In this document: piece by piece, positions 33,386 through 44,114 of the stretch
Layout: every line of letters begins with the position of its first letter
How positions within the stretch are numbered: the first letter of the stretch is position 1
DNA from: Cyrtodaria siliqua
Taxonomy: Eukaryota > Mollusca > Bivalvia > Adapedonta > Hiatellidae
DNA: 64,000 nt
Reading direction: 5' to 3'
Assembly (NCBI GenBank): GCA_037043455.1
Contig: JAWPHD010000283.1
Coordinates: 62,001 to 126,000 of the forward strand
Made by a program: the position numbers and the translations under genes
Notes under the pieces: model-generated
The model's database searches: none
Told to the model about the DNA's origin: nothing
Seen by the model: the letters and a program-made list of their open reading frames with translations, nothing else

Positions 33386-35225
33386 GTCTTTGATACTTGG
33401 TCATCTGTATTGTTGGCTTTAATGGACATCGCTGGACGACAAAAAATACCAAGGTCAAGGTAATATTTTGCATTATTTTCCACAAATTTAATCTAGGTTC
33501 GGTTAGTTAACCTCAGTTAACTTGATGTGATTGTCTCACTTTATGTCTTTAATTCTTGGTCATATGTTTTGCTGGCATTGGTAGACATCGCTGGACGACA
33601 AAACATACCATGTTCAGGGCCATATTTTGCGTTATTTTCCTCAAACTTAACCTTAGTTAGGTAACTTAACCTTGGTTAAGTAACTTAACCTCAGTTAACT
33701 TTATGTATCTGTCTCACGTTATGTCTTTGATACTTGGTCATATGTATTGTTGGCATTGATGGACATTGCTAGACGACAAAAATACCAAGGTCAAGGTAAT
33801 ATTTTGCATTATTTTTTCCAAACTTAACCTAGGTTCGGTAACTTAACCTCAGTTAACTTATGTGATTGTCTGAATTTATGTCTTTGATACTTGGTCATAT
33901 GTATTGCTGACATTGGTGGACATCGCTGAATGACAAAAAATATCAATGTCAAGGTCACATTTTGGGCTGTTTTCCCCAAACTTAACCTTGGTTAGGTAAC
34001 AAAACCTCAGTTAACTTTATGTGACTGTCTCACGTTATGTCTTTGATACTTGGTCATATGTATTGTTGGCATTGATGGACATTGCTAGACGACAAAAATA
34101 CCAAGGTCAAGGTAATATTTTGCTTTTTTTTTCCAAACTTAACCTAGGTTCGGTAACTTAACCTCAGTTAACTTATGTGATTGTCTGAATTTATGTCTTT
34201 GATACTTGGTCATATGTATTGCTGACATTGGTGGACATCGCTGGACGACAAAAAATACCAAGGTCAGGATCATATTTTGCGTTATTTTCCCCAAACTTAA
34301 CCTTAGTTATGTAACTTAACCTTGGTTAGGTAACTTATCCTCAGTTAACTTTATGTGATTGCCTCATTTTATGTCTTTGTTACTTGGTCATATGTATTGC
34401 TGGCATTGGTGGACATCGCTGGACCACAAAACATAACAAGTTCAAGGTCACATTTTGCGCTTTTTCCCCCAAACTTAACCTTGGTTAGGTAACATATCCT
34501 CAGTTAACTTTATGTGACTGTCTCACGTTATGTATTTGATACTTGGTCATACGTTATGTTGCATTGGTGGACATCACTGCATGACAAAAATGTCCAAGGT
34601 CAAGGTCACATTTTGCGCTATTTTCCCCAAACTTAACCTTGGTTCGGTAACTCAACCTCAGTTAACTTTATGTGACTGTCTCACGTTATGTCTTTGATAC
34701 TTAGTCATCTGTATTGTTGGCATTGATGGACATAGCTGGACGACAAAAAATACCAAGGTCAAGGTCATATTTTGCATTATTGTCCCCAAATTTAACCTAG
34801 CTTCGGTAAGTTAACCTCACTTAACTTTATGTGATTGTCGTACTTTATGTCTTTACTACTTGGTCATATTTATTGCTGGCATTGGTGGACATCGCTGGAC
34901 GACAAAACATACCATGTTCAGGGTCATATTTTGCGTTATTTTCTCCAAACTTAACCTTAGTTACGTAACTTAACCTTGGTTAGGTAACTTAACCTCAGTT
35001 AACTGTATGCGATTGCCTCTCTTTATGTCTTTGATACTTGGTCATATGTATTGTTGGAATTGGTGGACATCGCTGAACGACAAAATATATCAAGGTCAAG
35101 GTCATATTTGTGAAAAATACACCCTGTTTAATCCACTTAACCTAAGTAACTTAACTTCTTATGATGACCTCGCTTTTATTTGTTTGGTACTTGGTCATAT
35201 GAAGTATTGTCTTTAGGGGACATCA
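33386..35225. repeat. Third tandem array, right part
   Basis: About eleven units of 155-180 bases, the same family as 26362-26973. GTCTTTGATACTTGGTCAT starts recur near 33386, 33723, 33880, 34039, 34371 and onward. Most units contain AAGGTCAAGGTCA and a TTAACCTTGGTTAGGTAA block. Confidence 0.9.
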
Positions 35226-35329
35226 TTTAAGCGCAAAAATAAAATATTTCATATGCCGTTTGCCGCGTTGGGCGAGACACCCTCAGACTGAGGTCTTGTA
35301 CATATACTGATGCTGCTTTTATAATGCAG

Positions 35330-35364
35330 GTGATACTTGGTTATTTCGCATTGGGTTGACATAA
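35330..35364 (+). CDS. Candidate terminal exon (GDTWLFRIGLT, stop)
   Basis: After TTTTATAATGCAG, a phase-1 segment reads G-D-T-W-L-F-R-I-G-L-T and ends with TAA. The paralogous segment at 44115-44150 reads DDTWLFRSRLT and TAA but has lost the AG acceptor. The same phase as the microexons at 22621 and 38656 suggests it ends the same gene. That is inference, because 12.7 kb with a LINE and arrays separates it from 22644. Confidence 0.35.
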
Positions 35365-35671
35365 TACATACCGAGCTTCCTGTGCATCATTGTAAACATA
35401 TGAATTGTAATTAATAATTAAATTTCAATATGCATGCAAAGTTTATTATCATAACAATGTTAAACGTGTTTTAGCTCTACTGTCCAACTCTATCACGAAG
35501 AATAGGTCTTGATTGTATACCCAAATGCACATATTTTAACGCCTCTGTGTATTAAAGAGAATGGAGTCATACAGCTAAACAATCTTTGATAAAAAGATAT
35601 GCTCAGTTGAAGGTTCTGTTGAAATTGATGTGGACGCCGCCATTTTGAGAGCTATGACATCATAGATTTAA

Positions 35672-35866
35672 ATGACTATATATGGAATATATACAACTAT
35701 GTTAATTAACTTATTTATACAAAATAATAGCAGAATCTGTATGAACCATAAGTATACTAATGCAGTATATGACAAGTTAAAAGAGTATGAGAGTGGACCT
35801 TTGGAAACGGCCGAACACGATAAATACGAAATACTGCAGACTCGGTTTGATAGAAACTGCTCATGA
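35672..35866 (+). pseudogene. Coding-end remnant in R copy 2 (65-codon frame)
   Basis: The open frame ends NAVYDKLKEYESGPLETAE, then HDKYEILQTRFDRNCS and TGA. The stop seen after RFD in copies 1 and 3 is AGA here, so the frame continues four codons. The first 30 codons lie in the flanking duplicon and are not conserved. Possibly the last exon of a multicopy membrane-protein gene; the family is unknown. Confidence 0.35.
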
Positions 35867-36130
35867 ACGGTAGTGTTATATGCTTGCTACCGTTCACCCC
35901 CCCTAGCCCCGGGTTGAGCAAAACTCAATATTCAAAAAAACAATAGTATAGAATTTTACCCATCCCAACGATGACATGCATATGACAATGGACATGCTAC
36001 CAGAGGCGTATGGTCCCAGTAACTAACAATATTCTATGTCCCGAAGTGCGAAATAAACAAAATGGATTTAGTTGGGAGCAGCGGTTATGAAGCCTGCGCA
36101 TCACAAGTAACAATCATAAGACTTTTGCAT
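35745..36130 (+). repeat. Dispersed element R, copy 2
   Basis: Plus-strand copy. Hairpin II is TGAACGGTAG (35864-35873) and CTACCGTTCA (35887-35896): both arms differ from copies 1 and 3 at matching positions, so pairing is preserved. Hairpin I is decayed (CAGACTC and GAAACTG). AATAAA lies at 36052-36057. It is absent from segmental duplicate A, which shows it was gained in B or lost from A. Confidence 0.75.
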
Positions 36131-36929
36131 TCATGATCAGTGATTTGCTTTGATTTACATGATCAACATGCCATATATGGTCATTTTCAACTATAACAGC
36201 ATAGTTCTCATAACGGTGGCTCCCAGATCGATTTTAGAACAACATTCAAATGGTCATATCTTCTTTGTTTATCATCCGAAATTGATAATACTTTTACCTT
36301 TTTACAGCATGTTCACAACCCTCCATAATAAATTTTGTTGTATTGTATGACTACATATTCTTTAAAAGTAGTGTTTTAATGTTCCCCTTTAACTTAACCT
36401 CTCACACCCCTTCTCTAACCACCACCATCTTCCAGCATATGAACTTGACAATGTGAATTAACCCGATAGATGAGACTAAAATGGCGTCCGATTATAATTC
36501 ATAATATCAGAATTATCTGTGTGATATCATACCTTATGATATGTATATTAATTCTAAAGATATGCCATCCGATTGTACTGTATGCTAGTTATATAATACT
36601 TTATGACGCATACAGTATGGCTTTTGCCTACCCAAACATATGGGGTTGTCTGCATTTACTTGAAACACCATTCAAACACATGATAGTCATTCTTTATGTC
36701 AGTTATATTAATATATGGATTGACATCTGAGGATGGTAATTCATGATAGCTATATCAAATAGACCGGCATCTAATTAGCTTTGTCATATTATATGATAGT
36801 TACATCCTGTTTTATGATAGTAATATTATAATTGATGATAACTATATCATACGGAACGACACAATGTTTTTCTTTACAATATATATATTTCATACCTTAC
36901 CTCAGTTATACCGTTTTTAATGGCATCCT

Positions 36930-37400
36930 ATAGAACATATGACCACATATCATGACGCAACCACCTCATATGATGATAGAAACACGTCAGATAATTAGGA
37001 ACGACATCATATAATAACAAAACCACATGATATAATAACATAACGACATCATATAATAACATAACCACATCATGTAATGATAAAATTGCCTCATATAACG
37101 ACATAACCACTTTATATAATTACAGAACCACCACATATAACGATATAAGCACGGCATTTAATGCCGCAACCATCTCATATAATGATAAACCACATCATTT
37201 AATTACATAACCACATCATATAATATCAGCACCTCAAATCATGACAAAACCACCGCATATAACAATAGCAGCACCTCATATGACAAAACCACCGCATATA
37301 ATGATATCAGCACCTCATATCATGACAAAACCACCGCATATAATGATATCAGCGCCTCATGTCATGACAAAACCACCACATAAGCGAAATTTAGACGATA
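36930..37400. repeat. Two-phase minisatellite
   Basis: The left part has about 21-22-bp units such as ACATCATATAATAACATAAC. The right part (37200-37390) has about 40-bp units with AAAACCACCGCATATAATGA and TATCAGCACCTCATATCATG. Frames across it (for example TKPPHI repeats) are by-products of the array. Confidence 0.85.
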
Positions 37401-37960
37401 AGGCAGCCATGGCGTTCCATAGCATCCGATTGTACTGCAGTTATATAGTATCTAGTGATAGGTATATCCTACTGTATGATGGTTATAGTATAATTGATGA
37501 TACTGGTTGTATTATTATGGATGATAAACTGTATCTCATTTTATTACATCTGATAATACCGTATGATAGGTATACCATACTTTATGTTATATCATTGCTT
37601 ATGATAGATCTACCATATGGAATGACATCTGAATCTACTTAATGAGAGTTGTATCATGCTTTAATGTAATAGTTATACTTTACGTAATGGTTGTTATATC
37701 ATACGGACACGTATCCGATTGCACTATATGGTAGTTATGTATTACGTAATGATAGTTATATCTTACGTACATGTATCCGAGTGCACTAGTTACAGCTTAC
37801 TTTGTGATACGTATGCCATGATTTCTTATATATGTATCGTATAGAATGACATTCGATGGTACATTTGATAGTTTTACATGAATGAATTGTAGCCATTATT
37901 ATGTTTGATAGATATATCATATGGAAGCCAATTATAATTTATTGTATAGGGTGTGGCAAA
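37401..37960. repeat. Degenerate ATGATAG/TATATCAT repeats
   Basis: Loosely repeated TATATCATAC, TTATGATAG and GTTATA words, continuing the pattern in both segmental duplicates. No unit length could be fixed. Confidence 0.5.
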
Positions 37961-38307
37961 CCAGTCTTACAATAGGACAGATATAGTATATGGAAATATA
38001 ATTATTTGAATGTAAAACTAGTCAAATAACATAATATTTCAGGTTATCGACTGTTTATGCTTTGCTATTTATTATATCACTGAAAATATATATATAATAA
38101 CCGATAATGATTATAATATGTTACAAGCTAAGTAATTGAGACTGTAAGATTTAAATTATTTAGAATTTAAACAGACTGTACAAAACAATACTAATATCAG
38201 TCAGTATTAATGGTTAAAGTGTTATATACCGCGCTGATTACATGCGATTTAAACAATAGTGTATTCAGGATGCTGGTTTGTTATTCCAAGATTTAACTGT
38301 TTAAGGC

Positions 38308-38419
38308 ATGCCAAAACAACCGCCCACAAAGCGAAGCAGAGTGAGTCGCAGACTAGAGGAACTGGAGGACAAACAAGACCATCAAGTCCAAAGCACAAGC
38401 CGGGAAACCAGTATAGAAG
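38308..38419 (+). CDS. Candidate first coding exon (MPKQPPTKRSR...), unknown gene
   Basis: The ATG at 38308 opens 37 codons plus one base, ending at donor GTCAGC (38420). The peptide starts MPKQPPTKRSRVSRRLEELE and is basic, with a nuclear-localisation-like cluster (TKRSRVSRR) and then a charged, possibly helical stretch. The donor phase (1) fits the 30-nt exon at 38656. A decayed copy of the exon's last part lies at 43205-43242 in the same frame (VQGTSREIGTAG against VQSTSRETSIEG), which supports past coding use. The family was not recognised. Confidence 0.45.
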
Positions 38420-38655
38420 GTCAGCACACCGTATATGAACAGTGTATAGCGGTTTTATTTAGTGATACACTTACTGGTATAGTCAAGGCAGCCTTATTAT
38501 ACACTGATCGTAATACCAATGTTCATGAAAATATTAAGATACATGTCTTATTAGTTAGGTGTATATATGCGTTCAGTTGGCTTTGGCTCTTTATGAACAC
38601 ATTTTCTCTATTATTCTTGTACTTGGTATTTTATATAATAATTCTTATATTTCAG

Positions 38656-38685
38656 GTGGAGACAGATCGAGACGTCATCGTGATG
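38656..38685 (+). CDS. Candidate 30-nt microexon (GGDRSRRHRDG), unknown gene
   Basis: Between acceptor TATATTTCAG and donor GTGAGT, phase 1 at both ends, reading G-G-D-R-S-R-R-H-R-D. Intron 38420-38655 (236 bases) aligns with the longer intron 43243-43907 once a MITE is removed. Similar to the 24-nt exon at 22621. A LINE has inserted 90 bases downstream, so any following exon is displaced. Confidence 0.45.
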
Positions 38686-38774
38686 GTGAGTTTGTTGTTG
38701 CTGTTGTTGTCGTTGTTTTTGCTGCTGCTGTTGACTGTTGACGGTGTGTTTTTTTCAACTAACATTCATGGTTC

Positions 38775-39838
38775 TTTTTTTTTCAGTCACCAGCGCAGTG
38801 ACCCATTTATTCTCCCCGTAATTTGGCATGTTGTGGGTCGGGGAGAACCATCCCACCCCAACGCCTTACAAACAAACATATATAAAACTGATTATATATA
38901 AATATTATAATATTTGCTTTTTATATAATAAAATCTGTATAATTCTGTCTAAAGCGGTAGTCTTTACATTTTCTATAACTTCAATCGAATGTGTTTTACT
39001 ATATAACATTATATCCATTTGTATACAAAAACACTACTGAGTAAGGTACATTTGTTTTACGGGGAAAATATAGAAAATAAATAAAAATGAAGAAAAAATG
39101 TGTTAGACTAAATTCTTAATGTTCTCTCTACATGACCACATTTCTTACCTAGCTTAATTGTTAATATATATAATATCAGATAGTTGTCTGATGTTTTGGC
39201 AGAATAAAACCAAAAACACAAAGTGAGGGATGAACTCTTCGCATGTTGATAGATAGATCTTTTATTGATTTAAACTTTTACAGTTTCTCATCATTACATA
39301 CACACTTTGTAATACATGATTATAATCATATGACAAGTTTCACATATTTCTACACACGCACTTATAGTTCATTAGCCATAGACCATATCAATCACACATT
39401 TTAATTGAATACTCCAAGGATATAAAAAACAAAAGGAATTATATATAAAATAACAATTTATGTACTTGAATATGTTTTAAGAAATACAATTTGGAATAGA
39501 ACATCTGACAGTAAACGCCTCTGACAAATATTTACTTCAATTTAAAAGTTTAAACAAATTTAAACATATTTGGCCTTCTATGTAATATTTTCTGATATAT
39601 TTTTTTCTAATATCATTATAAGCTGTTCAAATTAAAACAAAATTCGTCTTCAATTTCAGTTGAATTACATATTTGACAAACTCTTTCATTTTGTTTCAAT
39701 CCTATGTGTTGCATAACGATGATGCTAATATTGTGCAGAAATCGTCTATTTAAAAGTATTCTATGATGTACCCGTACTTGAAACCATTGTAATATTGTAC
39801 TTGTTGAGGATTTAAAAGGAGATAATATAAGTATATAT
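38775..39838 (-). mobile_element. L1/Tx1-type LINE, 3' fragment
   Basis: Minus-strand 3' part related to the 27-kb LINE. It has a short T run (38775-38783), the terminal hairpin (38810-38847), a diverged 3' UTR, and a coding end that aligns with 27800-27965 (TTGAAACCATTGTAATATTGTACT and neighbours). The rest of ORF2 is missing; its endonuclease end may be the fragment at 42590-42760. It lies in the intron after the microexon at 38656. Confidence 0.75.
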
Positions 39839-39845
39839 ATATATA

Positions 39846-41369
39846 TTGAAGAAAAATAATGCTTCTGCTGGTATTCTAATTTCTGAACATTTTATATACA
39901 GTATAGATATTATAATGCCGTACCTGCTTAAGCTATTCAACAGGTTGTTTGCATCAGGTGAATTCTCAAACAGTTGGTCAGAATCTAATCTGATACCTTT
40001 GCACAAGAAGGGGCCAATTAATAATCCGGACAACTACCGGGGTATAGCCTTGTTAGACTCTTTTAGTCGGTTATTCGACTATTGACAGTAGCTTTGTATT
40101 ATATGCTCTAATTAGCAAATATTTATGCAAGAAAAGAAAAACAATATATGTAGTTTTTGTAGATTTTATGAAAGCATTTGACTCCGTTGTGAGAAATACA
40201 TTGTTTACGTTGCCACAAAGACAAGGACTTAAAGGGCCTCTCTACAAGTCTATACAATGTACATACAAACATGTTGAAGCAAGTGTTCGAGTAAGTGATA
40301 CTATGCTCACGAATTCGTTTGACTGTCCAATAGGACTTCGTCAAGGATGTTTGCTTAGCTCATTACTTTTCTCATTATTCATTAATGAATTGAGTACATA
40401 AATTTTAATTGTGGCACCCATGGAATCCAGTTGTCTCCAGACGCTACAGAAATATTCCTGTTACTTTTTGCCGACGACGTCGCTTTAATTTCTGACACAA
40501 TATGTGGTTTGCAAAAACAACTTAATGTACAATATGATTATTGTTCGACATGGAAGTTGAGTGTTAATGTAAAGAAAACAAAAAGTGTTGTTTTTAAAAA
40601 TGGTGGGCAACTGGCAAGAGCTGAAAATGGTATTATAATGGTAAACAAATGGATTTAGCTATGTTGGATTACATTTTTCGTGCCGATTGGCTTTGTTTCA
40701 AATAGCGGAAAATCTCGCGATAAAAGCAAAACAAGTTTTATTTTCTTTATTGTCTTCTATCGAAGTTTATGTCCAATGCCTCAACATGTGTATTTTAAAT
40801 TGTTTGACAGAAAATAAGACCAATACCATTATATGGTGCAGAGACATGGGGACTGGATTATATAGAATCAATTGAACGAGTGCATATTTATGCATGCAAA
40901 CGATTTATGTCAGCTTCATTACAATCATGTAATGCTGTAGTTTTAAGTGATTGTGCTATATATATAACAGCGCACAAAAAGATCATGAAGTATTGGATTA
41001 AAATATTAAACATGCCAGATGATAGATATGTAAAAGAAAAAGTATAATATGCTTAGAAACTTAGATATTTATGGTTATTACAATTGGGTTACAAATCTGA
41101 AAATGAATCTATATTCAAACGGTTTTGGATATATTTGTGAGAGGCAAAGTGTTGAAAATGAACAGTTGTTTATAAGCCGATATGAAACAAGACTAAAAGA
41201 TCAATACTTACAAAATTGGTCTCAGATGGTCCAAGGCAATAAAAAACTGTTTTATTATAACCATTTTAAGAATGATTTTAAATATGAAAACTATCTAAAT
41301 GTTCTAATTTACATAAAATTTAGAGCTGCGTATAAGTTTTTCATCTTTTTTATTAATAATTCTGAATAG
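39846..41369 (+). pseudogene. Non-L1 LINE reverse transcriptase, decayed
   Basis: Plus-strand pieces in order: LIPLHKKGPINNPDNYRGI (39990-40050), a deletion with stops near 40085, MKAFDSVVRNTLF, IGLRQGCLLSSLLFSLFIN (about 40330-40390) and LLLFADDVALISD with the catalytic FADD near 40455. A C-terminal part follows (YETRLKDQYLQNWS, about 41180). Several frameshifts break it. The style resembles Jockey/RTE/Nimb-type elements; the exact clade is uncertain. A related fragment lies at 48735-50215. Confidence 0.8.
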
Positions 41370-41399
41370 CCTGTGCCCAAGTTTATATTATGTATTTTG

Positions 41400-42590
41400 C
41401 CATTGTCCACCTAAAAATAAGTATAAAACTCGAACAGGAAATCCAGGTTTCACAGAACACAGTAAACCCCAAAACACGCAAAACGACAAACATGAATGGC
41501 AATGTTAATAAGGAATAAAGGCATATGACGTCACAAACACAAAAAGGGTTGACAATAGGGCTACCGCTTTGGAACGGTCAGTGGCATAAAAAGGACAATG
41601 GGGGTTTAAACCAGGTTCTAGGATGCACCAAACCTCAAACTTATCCTACTGTCATCCCAATAAAACGAGAAAGCATAGTGGCGAACTGTAAATGGGTCCA
41701 CCACCAAGCATGCAGTGCGTTGCAACATGATAGGGTCATAATCTCTTTTGATAAACCTTTTAACAAATTTAACAAATATAGGATGAAAGTGATCATTAAA
41801 AAGGATCTTACGAAGTTTGTAACTCACGTCACCATAGAAGTCAGGTTGTGATTGTCCTTGTCGCAGAAGAGTACTTACATTACTTATATATTTGGAAAGA
41901 ATATCAGGGTTACGATAATAACATTTTGAAAGGTTTTACAAAGTGTATGGTGCAGTAGATTTTTAATTACTTATACAAAGATTACGAATATTAAAGTCCT
42001 CAACTAGAGTACAAGCTTTTGAAAAAACGAATAAGTTGAGACACAGAGATTCCATAAGAAGTTGCTCGAGGAACATCCCAATATAAATTCAAAATAATTA
42101 ACAATATGAAATCATCTCTCTTCTCATAGATTTTGTCTTAGATCTTTAGGATATATATGTATAGTATTAACCATAATAGAAAAGAAAGGGTTGCCAATGT
42201 TCAATATGTCATCCAGATATCGAGAGGGGTCATTAAAAGCTTCAATTAAAACCTGTCTGGGTATCTGGTGAAAGACTCAACATGAAATCTCTTTCATTGC
42301 AATATAAAAATAAATCTGCGACAAGTGGTGCACAGTTCATACCCATAAGGAGTAAACGGATTAGTACTCCCGAGTTCCTGAGATAAAACATTGACGTAAT
42401 GGAGGCGTCAAACAATAATTATATTATTAGCTGCTTTATCAGCAGGAACCAAAACAAACTTATTATGAAATTCCTGGATTCCCGATTTTAAAATTACGAA
42501 ATGAAAACCTAGGGGGAAGTCGGGAGATGTTAGCCGTATAGAAGTTAATACGGGTATCTATGATGTTAAACATTGTAAACTTCTCAGTTA
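41400..42590 (-). mobile_element. Penelope-like element, minus-strand copy
   Basis: Reverse complement of the 23.9-25.4 kb family. From 42530 downward it shows LVPADKAANNIIIV (about 42420-42465), then a damaged stretch, RYLDD (42208-42223, catalytic pair intact), a KIYDKRDDFILN-like region, and the coding end with RTACLVVDP. The tail (41525-41690) includes GGGTTGACAATAGGGCTACC. It reaches further 5' than the plus-strand copy but is interrupted by frameshifts and deletions. Confidence 0.8.
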
Positions 42591-42760
42591 CCGGTGTTGA
42601 ATGTATATATTGTAGACAATATATATGACATTTTTTGTTTTGTTTTTTATATAGTTAAACACGTCAAGTCGTTTTTCAGCTGACCTAAGGCCCTGACAGT
42701 TAACAGATAATACATCAGTCATCTATGGGAATATAATAGGTCTAATAGAACATTACCAGT
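42590..42760 (-). pseudogene. LINE endonuclease N-terminus fragment
   Basis: The minus strand reads MTDVLSVNCQGLRSAEKRLD and continues about 20 residues, matching the start of ORF2 in the 27-31 kb LINE (ILSVNCQGLG, EKRIDVFNYLK). The rest of the endonuclease is absent. 42760-43190 may be its 5' UTR; it is AT-rich with no array. Confidence 0.7.
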
Positions 42761-43204
42761 ATAGAGAGAACATAACTAACTAACATGCATGAACAAATGA
42801 ATAGCTGCAGAAACGAAAATAATTTCTGCATGTGATACAACAAAAACATCACAATCTGGTTAAACCTATTACAACTACTATTATTATATTTTATTTTATT
42901 ATTAAAACGATTTGTTCTGTGATTCTATTTGTATGTGAGGTAGTATGTATTTACTTTTTTTAGCTTATATTTATACACAGTCATTATTGAAAAAGAGCTT
43001 ACTAGTATTGTTGTCAAATGAATTTAACAATCTGAAATATACAAGATATTTCTGTTGTTTTTAAAAACAAATCAATAAATAAATAAAAAATAAAACATAT
43101 TTATTTTACTTATTTGCATTCGATGTCATATATATTTACATTTGATATAAGACTTCAATAAGCACTAGCCTATTCATAGCAATCATGTATATATATTAAA
43201 AGAA

Positions 43205-43242
43205 CAAGGTCCAAGGTACAAGCCGGGAAATTGGTACAGCAG
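43205..43242 (+). pseudogene. Decayed copy of the 38.3-kb first exon
   Basis: Ends at a GTCAGC donor like 38419 and keeps the frame (VQGTSREIGTAG). The start of the exon, including the ATG, is missing; LINE-derived sequence lies upstream. Confidence 0.5.
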
Positions 43243-43390
43243 GTCAGCACACCGTAATGAATGCTTCAAACAATAATGATATTATTAGCTGCGGTTTTAA
43301 CTTAAATTGATTTAGTGATAAACTAACTGTTATAGTATAGGCTGCTTGATTGTAAATTTAGACAAAATGATAAATTGTCATGAAAGTATA

Positions 43391-43771
43391 CTGAAACGCA
43401 ATAGAAACGCAACTCCGGAATTTCGCTATATATTGTATGCCCAATATGCTGCTGTTAATCGAATGGTTCATGGCTACGTAAAACATTTCCTTTAGGAAAA
43501 AATACTAAAACAACACACAATACAGCAAATATATTTCTTCAAAGTTTCATTATTGACAGAGTACGCGTTTGGCTTAAGCATGTGAGCAAACTTAGGATGC
43601 TAAATCTTTCAAACTCTTTACGTTAAATACAGTACTGAACTGGCTCAGATTTTCAAAGAGCAACTTCAAATTGATGAATTGCTTGTTATAAGGCGTAGTG
43701 TGATTAAAATGTCTACAACATATACAATATATAGCGGAAAATTCCCGATGTGCGTTTCTTTTGCATTTCAG
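43391..43771. mobile_element. MITE of 381 bp with terminal inverted repeats
   Basis: Ends CTGAAACGCAATAGAAACGC and its complement GCGTTTCTTTTGCATTTCAG form inverted repeats of roughly 50 bases with a few mismatches. It is flanked by TATA on both sides, consistent with a TA target duplication (Tc1/mariner-type). The paralogous intron at 38530-38545 lacks it (CATGAAAATATTA). There is no coding capacity. Confidence 0.88.
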
Positions 43772-43907
43772 TATATTACAATAGAGTTATTATATGTCTT
43801 AATATTTAGGTGTGAATACGTTTGATTGGTTTTGGCTATTTAGTGACACATATTCTCTATTATTATTACTGTGCTTGGTTCTTTATATACAATTTCTTAT
43901 ATTGCAG

Positions 43908-43943
43908 ATGGGAACCTTCCGATGGAAACGCATGAAGCGTTTG
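43908..43943 (+). CDS. Candidate 36-nt microexon (paralogue of 38656-38685)
   Basis: Acceptor TTATATTGCAG, donor GTGAGT, phase 1 at both ends. It reads D-G-N-L-P-M-E-T-H-E-A-F. The surrounding intron sequences align with 38420-38770, so this is a duplicated exon that has changed length by six bases while keeping frame. It may be part of a decayed gene copy, since the upstream exon has no start. Confidence 0.35.
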
Positions 43944-44114
43944 GTGAGTTTGTATTTTGTACTTTTTGTTGTTGTTGTTGACGATGTGTCGCGAATATTT
44001 ATGTTCAGTCTACGTTTAGATACGGTGCATTATTTTCTGACAACATACTATATAAGTACCAATATCAAAGAATATATAAAAACGTATTTTTCTGGATACT
44101 GCTTTTTACATACT

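Larger units (their letters stand above)
35404..36760. repeat. Segmental duplicate B
   Basis: Paralogue of 23770-23880 plus 25405-26361. It lacks the Penelope-like element (junction near 35514). It carries an extra block of about 450 bases (35735-36190) that holds R copy 2. Confidence 0.8.

Noticed and set aside
37241..37642. 133-codon frame with TKPPHI repeats
   Set aside because: Minisatellite translation; it continues into low-complexity sequence without a domain.
38775..38787. TTTTTTTTTCAG as a splice acceptor for another exon after 38685
   Set aside because: The T run is the poly(A) tail of a minus-strand LINE, as shown by the LINE 3' hairpin right next to it.
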